A stretch of DNA of 64,000 nucleotides, taken from positions 1,525,501-1,589,500 of the forward strand of contig JACKNC010000001.1 of NCBI GenBank assembly GCA_024235095.1, written 5' to 3'. The notes under the pieces are model-generated. The model saw only the letters and a program-made list of their open reading frames with translations, did not search any database and was not told the DNA's origin. The position numbers were made by a program, and so were the translations under genes. Within the stretch, counting starts at the first letter, position 1, and every line of letters starts with the position of its first letter. Source of the stretch: Gammaproteobacteria bacterium (GTDB taxonomy: Bacteria; Pseudomonadota; Gammaproteobacteria; Competibacterales; Competibacteraceae). Shown piece by piece: positions 17,408-26,254 of this stretch.

Positions 17408-18166
17408 ATGAACGACCCATCCCCTGCATCCATTCCCCGTCCCGGCAAGGTTTATTATTTCGGCACTTGCGTCATCGATGCCTGCTTTCCCCAGGCGGGA
17501 CTGGCGGGCATCGAGTTGTTGCAACGGGAAGGCGTACACGTCATTTTTCCCCAGGCGCAATCCTGCTGCGGTCAGCCGGCGCATAATTCCGGCTTCCCTG
17601 ACGAAGCCCGCCGGGTCGCGCGCCATCAGTTGAAGGCATTTCCCAAAGACTATCCGATTGTGGTTCCTTCCGGCTCCTGCGCGGGTATGTTGAAACACCA
17701 ATATCCTCACCTGTTCGCTCATGAACCCGACCTCGATGAAGTGCGCCGTTTTTCCAGCCGCATCTATGAGTTGAGCGAATTCATGGTCAAGGTGCTCCAG
17801 GTGCGCCTGGAGGATCGCGGCGAGCCGATCAAAGTGACCTGGCATTCCTCCTGCCACGCCCTGCGGGAAATGGCGATTATCCCCTATGCCAAAACGTTGC
17901 TGGGGCAACTGGAGCGGGTGGAGTTGGTGGAGTTGCAAAATGAGCGGGAATGTTGCGGTTTCGGCGGCACGTTCTCGGTCAAGCAACCGGCGATTTCGGC
18001 GGCGATGGCTGGTGACAAAGTCAATGACATTGTGCAAACCGGCGCAGCGCGGGTGCTGTCCACCGATTGCGGTTGTTTGCTGAACATCGCAGGTACGCTC
18101 GGTTACCGCCAGTTGAATGTTCCCGCCCAGCATCTGGCTGAATTCATTCTGGAGCGCATCCAATGA
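17408..18166 (+). CDS. lutA: Lactate utilisation protein A, (Fe-S)-binding subunit
   Basis: LutA, LutB and LutC form an iron-sulfur complex needed for L-lactate oxidation. The 252-residue protein has the two Cys-rich CCG domains of the family: QSCCGQPAHNSGF near residue 55 and ERECCGFGGTFSVK near 180, each with partner Cys (GTCVIDACFP at 18-27; SSCHAL near 149). There are no membrane spans, so it is a soluble cytoplasmic subunit. The start is the ATG at 17408. Its end overlaps the lutB start by 4 bp, and the three genes form one operon. Confidence 0.9.
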   Translation: MNDPSPASIPRPGKVYYFGTCVIDACFPQAGLAGIELLQREGVHVIFPQAQSCCGQPAHNSGFPDEARRVARHQLKAFPKDYPIVVPSGSCAGMLKHQYPHLFAHEPDLDEVRRFSSRIYELSEFMVKVLQVRLEDRGEPIKVTWHSSCHALREMAIIPYAKTLLGQLERVELVELQNERECCGFGGTFSVKQPAISAAMAGDKVNDIVQTGAARVLSTDCGCLLNIAGTLGYRQLNVPAQHLAEFILERIQ

Positions 18167-19602
18167 CCAAAACCGCCGATGTCGTCGCATTTGAACGCAG
18201 TGTCGCCAAGGCCCTGGACGACGGGCAATTGCGCCGCAATTTGCGCAGCGCGATGACCACCCTGAGTCAGCGCCGCCGCGCCCTGTTCGCCGATGCCGAA
18301 GCTTTTGAGCAATTGCGAACCCAGGGTCAGAGCATCCGCCGCCGAGCGTTAAGTCGGTTACCGGAATTGCTGGAACAACTGGAGGCGCGCTGCACCGATA
18401 ATGGCATTCAGGTGCATTGGGCGGAAACGACTGCGGAAGCGAACGCGATTTGCCTGGACATCATCCGGCGGCATGGCGCGCAGCGGGTTATCAAGGGCAA
18501 GTCGATGGTGTCCGAGGAGATGCATCTTAATCATTTCCTGGAAGAGCAGGGCATCGAGGCGCTGGAGACCGATCTGGGCGAGTACATCATTCAATTGGAC
18601 GGTGAGACGCCTTCGCACATCATCGTGCCGGCCATTCACAAAAACAAAGATCAAATCGCCCATTTGTTCCACGACCGCATTCCGAATGCTCCTTATACCG
18701 AGGTTGTTGAAGAGCTGAACGCCATCGCTCGCCAGGAGTTGCGTGAAAAGTTCCGGGCCGGTGAAGTGGGTGTCAGCGGGGTCAATTTCGCGGTTGCGGA
18801 AACCGGTACGTTGTGCCTGGTGGAAAATGAAGGAAATGGCCGGATGTGCACCACCGTGCCGCCGGTGCATATCGCGTTGATGGGTCTGGAGAAGGTGGTG
18901 GAGAAGTTGCAGGATGTCCCGCCTCTCCTGCGTCTGCTCACCGGGTCCGCGACCGGTCAGCCGATCACCACCTATTTCAACATGATCACTTCACCGCGCC
19001 AGCTGGATGAACGGGATGGCCCGCAGGAAGTGCATTTGGTGATCCTGGACAACGGACGCTCCAGCATCTACGGCGATCCCGAGCGCCGCGCCACCTTGCA
19101 ATGCATCCGTTGCGGAGCCTGTCTGAATCACTGCCCGATCTATACCCGGCTCGGCGGCCATGCCTACGGCCATGTTTATCCCGGCCCCATCGGTTCGATC
19201 CTGACGCCGCAACTGGAAGGGTTGGATGAGGCCGGGGTGATGGCCAGCGCCTCCACCTTCTGCGGTGCGTGCGAAGAGGTCTGTCCGGTCAAAATCCCCT
19301 TTACCGAAATTCTGCGCATGTTGCGTAACGAGGCTTACGCACGGGGTGAATCCGAGCATGATGTCAAGGGCCACGGTTACCGCTATACGACGGTCGAGGC
19401 GCTGAGCTGGAAAAGCTGGGCGCTGTATAACACCAGTCCCGGTCTGGCGCGGATCGGCTCCCAAATCCTGGGTAAGCTTGGCCAGCACCTGCCGATGATC
19501 GGGCCACTCAAGGAATGGACCCGCACCCGCACCTCGCCGCCGTTTGCCCCGAAGAGTTTGCATCAACTGGCCCAGGAACGAGGACTCGACCATGACCGCT
19601 AA
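18163..19602 (+). CDS. lutB: Lactate utilisation protein B, 4Fe-4S subunit
   Basis: The protein has 479 residues as expected for LutB/YkgF. The N-terminal two thirds are the LUD domain, including KGKSMVSEEMHLNHFLEEQG near residues 110-130 and FAVAETGTLCLVENEGNGR near 208-226. A ferredoxin-like part follows, with CIRCGACLNHCPIY near 312-325 and CGACEEVCPVKIP near 367-379. These Cys ligate two 4Fe-4S clusters. It overlaps lutA by 4 bp and lutC by 11 bp. Electron transfer from lactate to the quinone pool is known for the Bacillus complex and is inferred here. Confidence 0.92.
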   Translation: MTKTADVVAFERSVAKALDDGQLRRNLRSAMTTLSQRRRALFADAEAFEQLRTQGQSIRRRALSRLPELLEQLEARCTDNGIQVHWAETTAEANAICLDIIRRHGAQRVIKGKSMVSEEMHLNHFLEEQGIEALETDLGEYIIQLDGETPSHIIVPAIHKNKDQIAHLFHDRIPNAPYTEVVEELNAIARQELREKFRAGEVGVSGVNFAVAETGTLCLVENEGNGRMCTTVPPVHIALMGLEKVVEKLQDVPPLLRLLTGSATGQPITTYFNMITSPRQLDERDGPQEVHLVILDNGRSSIYGDPERRATLQCIRCGACLNHCPIYTRLGGHAYGHVYPGPIGSILTPQLEGLDEAGVMASASTFCGACEEVCPVKIPFTEILRMLRNEAYARGESEHDVKGHGYRYTTVEALSWKSWALYNTSPGLARIGSQILGKLGQHLPMIGPLKEWTRTRTSPPFAPKSLHQLAQERGLDHDR

Positions 19603-20248
19603 CGCCCGCGCCAACATCCTGTCCCGCTTGCGCGCTACGACCGCCCAAGGTTCCTTTGAAGTCCCCGATGCGCCCGTAATCGCCGGGTTAGTGCTCAGTC
19701 AGGAGGAACGCATCGACCGCTTGCGCCGGATGCTGGAGACCATGCACGCCGAGGTGTGGGTTGTGTCCAGCGCCGCATGGCTTGACGAATTGAAAGCTCG
19801 ATTGCGCGTCCGCGCCTTGAATGGGTTACTGTACGGGCCGGGGACGCCGCTGGGTCAAGCTTTGGAAGCGGCCTGGGAGGAAGATTTGCCGCCACTGGTT
19901 CCCTATAGCGAACCGGTCGAGCAATGCCAGGAGCGACTGTTCAACATCGATGCCGGCATCACTACGACGCGGAGCGCGATTGCCGAGAACGGCGCGTTGA
20001 TCCTGTGGCCCAGCGCGGCGGAACCACGTTTGCTGTCACTGACGCCGGGCCTGCATATCGCCGTGCTGGACGCCGGGACGATTTTCAATACCTTTGCCGA
20101 GGCCATCGACCAGCAAGGCTGGCTGGAGCAGGGGATGCCGACCAACGCTTTGCTGATTTCCGGCCCGTCCAAGACGGCGGATATTGAGCTGACCCTGACC
20201 TTCGGGGTGCATGGGCCGAAGGAATTAGCAGTGTTGATTGTGGCCTGA
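19592..20248 (+). CDS. lutC: Lactate utilisation protein C (LUD domain)
   Basis: The 218 residues from the ATG at 19592 form a LUD/YkgG domain. The N-terminus MTANARANILSRLRA is typical. ITTTRSAIAENGALILWPS near 128-146, HIAVLD near 165 and LISGPSKTADIELTLTFGVHGP near 188-209 carry the conserved core. It overlaps lutB by 11 bp, so the three genes are coupled. No lactate permease or lutR regulator gene lies beside the operon. Confidence 0.9.
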   Translation: MTANARANILSRLRATTAQGSFEVPDAPVIAGLVLSQEERIDRLRRMLETMHAEVWVVSSAAWLDELKARLRVRALNGLLYGPGTPLGQALEAAWEEDLPPLVPYSEPVEQCQERLFNIDAGITTTRSAIAENGALILWPSAAEPRLLSLTPGLHIAVLDAGTIFNTFAEAIDQQGWLEQGMPTNALLISGPSKTADIELTLTFGVHGPKELAVLIVA

Positions 20249-20608
20249 TAACGGGAGAATCGTGGGATGACTGAAACCCTGGTCTTGCCGCGCCACAAAT
20301 TGACGGGTAGTGTTCTAAATTTGGATATGCTATCTCTTAGCCTAATCTTTTTTAATGAATTTCAGTATGGTTTTAACTCCTGTCTTCGCGATGCGCCAGA
20401 GGAAAGCGAGGCGCTGAACTTCATCGAAACCGCCGCAGATTGGGGCTATGAAACACGATGACATCGTTACTGTTGCTTTTCGATGAATGCCATTCCGGGT
20501 ATTCTTTACAGTTCGATTTTGCCATCGGGCTGAATAGAGGCATTTCCTGAAACGTTTTGCCCCCCCGATTCCGCAAGCACCCGACAAGGAAAACGGTCAC
20601 CTTCCTTT
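20249..20608. other. 360-bp gap with possible gene remnants
   Basis: No convincing gene. A start-like signal (GGGAGA at about 20252-20257, ATG at 20267) opens MTETLVLPRHKLTG, but the rest of that frame (to 20461) does not look like protein. It may be the head of a truncated fourth gene of the lut operon. On the minus strand a segment ending at 20342 reads FDEVQRLAFLWRIAKTGVK, which looks coding, but has no clear start or family. GC falls in the middle of the gap compared with both sides. Confidence 0.3.
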
Positions 20609-21760
20609 ATGAAACTGATTCTGAATGTCGATGCCATCACCCACCCCCTGACTGGCATCGGTCAATACGCGCTGCGACTGGCCCGGGGGTTGCGCGCGCA
20701 TCCAGCGATTGAGGAAACCCGCTTTTATTCGGCGTACCGCTGGATCGATGATCCCGAGCAGGTGCTGGCCGCGAATCGACCGATTGCTCGCATCCGCCGC
20801 TGGATTCCCTTCAAGCCCCTCGCGTTGAATATTTATGGCGCGGTGCGCAGTCGCGCCTTTCTTTGGCAAACGCGAGCGTTAAAACATTACCTGCTACATT
20901 CCCCCAACTACATTCTACTACCCTTCGACGGGCCGGCCGTCGCTACCATTCACGACCTGTCCTACCTGCATTATCCGCAACATCATCCCCGCGAGCGGAT
21001 TCTGTTCATGGAGCGCCACATGCCGCGCACCTTGACTCAAGCCTCCGCCATCATTTGCGATTCCGAATTCATCCGCCAGGAGATTATCAACATTCTTGGC
21101 GTGCCGGCGGGCAAAGTGGTCGACGTGCCACTGGGCGTTGACCAGGTCTTTCATCCACGCGACCTGACGACTCTGCGTCCAGTGCTGAGCCGCTACCACC
21201 TCGACGGACTGACCTACCTGCTGGCTGTATCGACCTTGGAGCCGCGCAAGAATCTGCCGAGGCTGCTGATTGCCTATGCCCGATTGCCCGAAGCGCTACG
21301 CGCGCGCCATCCGCTGGCGCTGGTCGGAGCGAAAGGCTGGCTAAACACGGAACTGGAACGGCATCTGGCGCCCTTGGAGCGCACCGGTCAGCTCCGGCGG
21401 CTGGGCTATGTACCGCAGGATGATCTGCCAGTCCTATACGCCGGCGCTCATGCTTTCGCCTATCCCTCGCTTTACGAAGGTTTCGGTCTGCCGCTGCTCG
21501 AAGCCATGGCCAGCGGCCTACCCGCACTGTCCTCGCACCGTTCCTCACTGCCACAGGTCGCAGGCGATGCGGCGCTGCTAATCGATCCCGAAGACATCGA
21601 CGACCTTACTGCTGGTCTGGAGCGCCTGCTCAGTGACGAACCGTGGCGCGCTGTTGCCCGTGACCGAGGCATGGAACAAGCCCGGCGCTTTTCCTGGGAT
21701 CGCTGTGTTGAAGAGACCATTGCCGTCTACCGACGCCTGCTGGAGGAACCGTATGGCTGA
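20609..21760 (+). CDS. Glycosyltransferase family 4
   Basis: The protein has 383 residues in the GT-B fold. The N-terminus (MKLILNVDAITHPLTGIGQYA) is the typical GT4 acceptor-side start with the glycine loop. The C-terminal nucleotide-sugar domain has LLAVSTLEPRKNLPRLLIAY near residues 203-222, GAKGW near 237, and YPSLYEGFGLPLLEAMASGLP near 285-305, which holds the conserved E(x7)E motif. No membrane segment is seen. It is the first gene of a cluster that continues with the ABC exporter, whose permease gene overlaps its end. A role in assembling a surface glycan is inferred; the sugar is unknown. Confidence 0.88.
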   Translation: MKLILNVDAITHPLTGIGQYALRLARGLRAHPAIEETRFYSAYRWIDDPEQVLAANRPIARIRRWIPFKPLALNIYGAVRSRAFLWQTRALKHYLLHSPNYILLPFDGPAVATIHDLSYLHYPQHHPRERILFMERHMPRTLTQASAIICDSEFIRQEIINILGVPAGKVVDVPLGVDQVFHPRDLTTLRPVLSRYHLDGLTYLLAVSTLEPRKNLPRLLIAYARLPEALRARHPLALVGAKGWLNTELERHLAPLERTGQLRRLGYVPQDDLPVLYAGAHAFAYPSLYEGFGLPLLEAMASGLPALSSHRSSLPQVAGDAALLIDPEDIDDLTAGLERLLSDEPWRAVARDRGMEQARRFSWDRCVEETIAVYRRLLEEPYG

Positions 21761-22580
21761 GCAGCCCCCGTTTACCTATGACTCCGCGCAAAGGCCGCCA
21801 CCTTTTGTGGATGAGTTCGTTCAACTTCTGCGCTATCGCGATCTGATTTTCCTGATGATCGGCAACATTCTGAAAAACCGTTACAAGCGCTCCATGCTTG
21901 GCGTTTTCTGGATGTTGTTGAATCCCCTGTTGCAAACCATCGTGCTGGCGGTCGCCTTCGGCGCCATGTTCAAATCGGCGCTGCCTCATTACCCGGTCTA
22001 TCTGCTCAGCGGGCTGCTAGCCTGGAGTTTCATGACCCAGACCACACAGTACGCTATGGGCGTCATGGCCACCGGCAGTGGACTGCTCAAGCGTATTTAC
22101 ATCCCTCGCGCCACCTATGTCGTCGCCGTGGTCGGCAACGGTCTGGTCAATTTCCTGGTCTCGATTCTGCCGTTGACTCTGATCGTATGGTTTCTTGGTC
22201 ACCCGGTGAGCGCCAGTTGGCTGTTCCTGCCCGTGAGCATCGTGATCCTCGCCCTCTTTACGCTCGGTCTGGCGCTGCTGCTGTCCACGGCTTCCGTTTT
22301 TTTTACCGATTCTATCGACATCTATCAGATTTTGGTGCAAGCCGGGTTCTTCCTGACCCCGATTATGTACCCTCTCGCGGTGTTGCCCGAATCTCTGAGC
22401 GGCTGGATGGTGCTCAACCCGTTTTTTCTGTTCATTGAGCTATTTCGGACGCCTATCTACGCCAACGCCGTTCCCGACGCCGGTTTGATCGCTGCCACGG
22501 CTACACTGGCCCTGCTTACGCTGTTGGCCGGCTGGACGGTGTTTACCCGCAAAGCTGATCTACTGGCCTATCGGCTTTGA
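21753..22580 (+). CDS. ABC-2 type polysaccharide export permease (Wzm/KpsM-like)
   Basis: The 275 residues start at the ATG at 21753, with TGGAGGA just upstream and an 8-bp overlap with the GT4 gene. A cytoplasmic N-terminus includes LLRYRDLIFLMIGNILKNRYKRSMLGVFWMLLNPLL (split over residues 24-60), the ABC-2 permease signature. About six membrane spans follow. With the ATPase directly downstream it forms a two-component exporter of lipid-linked polysaccharide, known from O-antigen and capsule systems. The substrate here is inferred from neighbouring glycosyltransferases. Confidence 0.88.
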   Translation: MAEQPPFTYDSAQRPPPFVDEFVQLLRYRDLIFLMIGNILKNRYKRSMLGVFWMLLNPLLQTIVLAVAFGAMFKSALPHYPVYLLSGLLAWSFMTQTTQYAMGVMATGSGLLKRIYIPRATYVVAVVGNGLVNFLVSILPLTLIVWFLGHPVSASWLFLPVSIVILALFTLGLALLLSTASVFFTDSIDIYQILVQAGFFLTPIMYPLAVLPESLSGWMVLNPFFLFIELFRTPIYANAVPDAGLIAATATLALLTLLAGWTVFTRKADLLAYRL

Positions 22581-22582
22581 GT

Positions 22583-23338
22583 ATGGACGCACCGATGATT
22601 CAACTCGACCAGGTGACGGTCCGCTTCCGTATCCCACATGAGCGGATTCCCACTTTTCAGGAATACGCCATTCGCTGGCTGCAGCGGCGCGGGGTCCGTT
22701 ATTCCAACTTCAACGCACTCAACAATCTGAGCTTCTCGGTTGACCAAGGCGAAACGGTCGGCGTTATCGGCCCGAATGGCGCAGGCAAGAGCACCCTGCT
22801 CAAGGTGATCGCCCAGGTCATTCGCCCAACGCAGGGCCGGGTTCGCCTGCGGGGTCGGGTCGCGCCGTTGCTGGAACTGGGCGCCGGCTTCGATTACGAA
22901 ATGACCGGACGCGAGAACGTGTTCCTGAACGGGGCCGTACTCGGCTTCAGCCGCCGAGATATGGTGCGTCGTCTTGATCGCATCGTGGATTTCTCGGGGA
23001 TTGGCGATTTCATCGACGCGCCGGTGCGCACCTATTCCAGCGGCATGGTGGCGCGTCTGGGCTTTGCCGTAGCGACCGATGTACAACCCGAGGTGCTGAT
23101 CATTGACGAGGTGCTGGCGGTAGGCGATGCCCATTTTCAGCAGAAATCGGCGGCGCGCATCCGCAAATTCCGCCAAAGCGGTTCGACTATTCTGGTGGTT
23201 TCCCATAACCCGGCGTCCATTAAAGCCCTGTGCAGCCGCGTACTCTGGCTGGAGCGCGGCGTGATTCGTCTGGTCGGTCCAGTCGAGCAGGTCATGCAGC
23301 AGTATGCACCTGACGCACCGTCCCTATTCAACAAATGA
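22583..23338 (+). CDS. ABC exporter ATPase subunit (Wzt/KpsT-like)
   Basis: The 251 residues form one ATPase domain with Walker A GPNGAGKST near residues 61-69, the signature TYSSGMVARLGFAVA near 151-165 and Walker B VLIIDEVLAVGD near 173-184, followed by the H-loop (VVSHN). The start is the ATG at 22583, next to the permease stop codon; a TTG at 22577 is the alternative. It lacks the carbohydrate-binding C-terminal domain of O9a-type Wzt, so chain-end recognition by this subunit is not expected. Confidence 0.9.
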   Translation: MDAPMIQLDQVTVRFRIPHERIPTFQEYAIRWLQRRGVRYSNFNALNNLSFSVDQGETVGVIGPNGAGKSTLLKVIAQVIRPTQGRVRLRGRVAPLLELGAGFDYEMTGRENVFLNGAVLGFSRRDMVRRLDRIVDFSGIGDFIDAPVRTYSSGMVARLGFAVATDVQPEVLIIDEVLAVGDAHFQQKSAARIRKFRQSGSTILVVSHNPASIKALCSRVLWLERGVIRLVGPVEQVMQQYAPDAPSLFNK

Positions 23339-23347
23339 AGTGACGCT

Positions 23348-26254
23348 ATGCAAATCATCGTTCTCGGCATGCACCGCGCAGGAACTTCCGCCGTTACCGG
23401 TCTGATTAACCTGATGGGCGCTTATCTGACGCCTGAGGAACAACTGTTGCCGGCGACGCCGGACAATCCAAAAGGTTATTGGGAACGAATCGACGTTCTC
23501 CAGCTTCACGAATTCGTTCTGGAGCGACTGGACGCCGACTGGGATCGGGTTTCCGCGGTTGATATGGAGCGTGTCGGTCCCGAACTGCGCGAGACATTTA
23601 TGCAGCGCGCGCGCGGCATCCTGCAAGACCTGAACGGCCACCGGCCCTGGGTCATGAAAGATCCGCGACTCTGTCTATTGTTGCCGTTATGGCGACCTCT
23701 GCTCGACGCGCCGGTTTGCGTCCATGTAGCCCGCCATCCGCTGGCGGTCGCCCATTCGCTCGCCGTGCGTGACGATTTTCCGTTGCATTTTGGCATCACC
23801 CTCTGGGAACACTACAATGCCTGCGCGTTGACCGTTTCGTCTGGTCTTCCCCGGTTTTCAGTCTGCTATGAAGCCCTGATGGCGCAACCGGTAAAAACCG
23901 TCAGGACGCTGTATGAAACACTTTGTCGTGTTGGCGTCTCATCCCTGCGTCTGCCCACCGAACTGGAAATTGAGACGTTTCTGCAAAACGATTTGCAACA
24001 CCATCGCGCCTTGGAGCAAAAGGACGACCCGCAGTGGCTGACCCCGAATCAAATTCTGATTTGGGAGGCTCTACGAGAATCGAAGCTAGAGTTGAGTCAC
24101 GAGATTTTGGCGGCTCCTCCACGCATCGTTCAGCTCGCCACTTATGAGACCCTGCTACAGGAACGCAGCGAGTTGCTCCGGCAAAGGGATTCGCTGGTGA
24201 AAAAGAACGCGGACGATCTGCAATCGCTCAGACGGCTGTTTGAAACGCTGCACCATGACGTGCAGGTGACCTTCGAGTCGCTGACCTGGCGGGTGGGATT
24301 CGCCATCGCCGAGATGGGCCGCAAACTGGGTTTGTTACGAAGAACTTTCCTGGTGCAGGACCATCTCGCTCATATCGCTCGTCATTATCAATCCTGGCTG
24401 AGTCGTCAGTACAGCCCGTTAACCGAGGAAAATTTCGACGAAAAAGCTTACTTGGCGCAATATCCAGATGTGCGGGCCGCCATTGAGCGCGGCGATTTCG
24501 CCAGTGGATTTGAACACTTTGAACTGCGCGGGCGCGATGAGATTGCCAGCGGCAACCGCATTTACATCCCTGGCCTTCTATCGAAGGATTATCAAAATTA
24601 TCAAAAGCCGGTTGATCTCCAGAAGTGTCGGAAAGAAATCGTTTTCTGGCTCCGGCAACCGTTGATTTCCGTGATTGTGCCGGTCTATAACGTCGAAGCG
24701 CGTTGGCTGGAAGCAGCCATCCAATCCGTCAAGCAGCAAGTCTATTCAAACTGGCAGATCTGCATTGCCGACGATGGTTCAACCCAGGAGGAAACCACAG
24801 CTTTCCTACGTCAAATTGATGATCGGCAAATCAGGATCGAGTTTCTGGACAGCAATCGGGGCATTGCCGGCGCTTCCAACGCGGCTCTGGCCTTGGCTGA
24901 AGGGGAATATATCGCTTTTCTGGACCATGACGACGAACTGACGCCAGACGCCCTTTACCATGTCGTCAAGGCGATCAACGAGCACGATCCCGACCTGATT
25001 TATTCCGACGAAGACAAACTGTCGCTGGAAGGCGATTGTCTGGGTCCCCATTTCAAACCGGATTATTCTCCCGATCTGATCCTGTCGAACAACTATATCT
25101 GCCATTTAAGCGTTTACCGGAAGACACTGCTGGATCAGCTTGCCGAGGAAGGGCGCTATGTGCGCGAAGGATTCGAGGGTTCGCAGGATCACGACCTGGT
25201 GTTGCGGGCGCTCGATTACACCGACCGGATTCATCATATTCCCCGGGTTCTTTATCACTGGCGCATGATTCCGGGTTCGACTGCTGCTGAATACAGTAGC
25301 AAGCATTATGCCTGGGAAGCTGGCCGCCGGGCCATTGAAGACACCTTGCGGCGGCGCAAGATTGCCGGTGAGGCGCTATTGAGCCGGTTTCCCGGCACTT
25401 ATCGGGTCAGGCGCGCAATCCAGGGTCAACCGCTGATCAGCATCCTGATTCCGTTCCACGATCATCCGGACCTGCTGCGCCAGTGCATTGATTCAATTAT
25501 GGAAAAGACCACTTACGCGAATTTCGAGGTGCTGGGCGTTTCCAATAATAGCGAGGAACCCGAAACCTTTGCCCTGATGGAGCGCTACGCTGCTGATGAG
25601 CGCATTTGTTTTCTTCATCACAATGTACCCTTCAATTATGCCGCGATTAACAATTTCGTAGCGAAACAGGCTCGCGGCGAACATCTGGTGCTGTTGAACA
25701 ACGACACCGTAGTTATTACTCCGGACTGGCTGGAAACGCTGCTGGAACATTCCCAGCGGCCAGAGGTCGGCGCGGTCGGCGCGAAGCTGTGCTACCCCGA
25801 CAATACTGTTCAGCATGGGGGAGTGATCATCGGCGTCGGCGGTATTGCCGGGCATGCACACCGGCATTTGGAGGCTGGTAATCCGGGCTATTTCGCGCGT
25901 CTCCAGGTTATTCAAAATCTGAGCGCGGTGACTGCGGCTTGTCTGATGATCAAAAAATCGCTTTATGAGGTCATGCACGGCATGGACGAGCAGCATCTGG
26001 CCGTCGCATTTAATGATGTAGATTTGTGTTTGCGCCTACGCGAACAGGGTTATCTCAATGTCTTCACGCCTTTTTGCGAACTCTATCATCACGAATCCAA
26101 AACACGCGGCTATGAAGACACGCCGCAAAAAAAGCAGCGGTTCATTCAGGAAATCGCCTACATACGAAAACGGCATGCCGGCATTTTGGAAAAGGGCGAC
26201 CCCTACTACAACATTAATCTGCCCCTAGACCGCGACGACTTCGGAATACTGTGA
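23348..26254 (+). CDS. Sulfotransferase-like domain fused to two family 2 glycosyltransferase domains
   Basis: A very large protein of 968 residues. Residues 1-200 resemble a sulfotransferase: IIVLGMHRAGTSAVTGLINL has the 5' phosphosulfate-loop shape, and HVARHPLAVAHSLAVR near 123-138 the 3' phosphate site. A helical stretch (about 255-300) follows, then a short motif AYLAQYPDVRAAIERGDF (about 368-385) seen in other large glycosyltransferases. GT2 domain 1 starts at about 436 (LISVIVPVYN), with DDGS and FLDHDDELTPDAL. GT2 domain 2 starts at about 693 (LISILIPFHD), with LLNNDTVVITPDWLE. No membrane spans are clear. It could both sulfate and extend a glycan; whether the first domain is active is unknown. 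Confidence 0.85.
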   Translation: MQIIVLGMHRAGTSAVTGLINLMGAYLTPEEQLLPATPDNPKGYWERIDVLQLHEFVLERLDADWDRVSAVDMERVGPELRETFMQRARGILQDLNGHRPWVMKDPRLCLLLPLWRPLLDAPVCVHVARHPLAVAHSLAVRDDFPLHFGITLWEHYNACALTVSSGLPRFSVCYEALMAQPVKTVRTLYETLCRVGVSSLRLPTELEIETFLQNDLQHHRALEQKDDPQWLTPNQILIWEALRESKLELSHEILAAPPRIVQLATYETLLQERSELLRQRDSLVKKNADDLQSLRRLFETLHHDVQVTFESLTWRVGFAIAEMGRKLGLLRRTFLVQDHLAHIARHYQSWLSRQYSPLTEENFDEKAYLAQYPDVRAAIERGDFASGFEHFELRGRDEIASGNRIYIPGLLSKDYQNYQKPVDLQKCRKEIVFWLRQPLISVIVPVYNVEARWLEAAIQSVKQQVYSNWQICIADDGSTQEETTAFLRQIDDRQIRIEFLDSNRGIAGASNAALALAEGEYIAFLDHDDELTPDALYHVVKAINEHDPDLIYSDEDKLSLEGDCLGPHFKPDYSPDLILSNNYICHLSVYRKTLLDQLAEEGRYVREGFEGSQDHDLVLRALDYTDRIHHIPRVLYHWRMIPGSTAAEYSSKHYAWEAGRRAIEDTLRRRKIAGEALLSRFPGTYRVRRAIQGQPLISILIPFHDHPDLLRQCIDSIMEKTTYANFEVLGVSNNSEEPETFALMERYAADERICFLHHNVPFNYAAINNFVAKQARGEHLVLLNNDTVVITPDWLETLLEHSQRPEVGAVGAKLCYPDNTVQHGGVIIGVGGIAGHAHRHLEAGNPGYFARLQVIQNLSAVTAACLMIKKSLYEVMHGMDEQHLAVAFNDVDLCLRLREQGYLNVFTPFCELYHHESKTRGYEDTPQKKQRFIQEIAYIRKRHAGILEKGDPYYNINLPLDRDDFGIL

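Noticed and set aside
17369..18190. A 273-codon minus-strand frame opposite lutA
   Set aside because: LutA Cys motifs and operon overlaps support the plus strand only.
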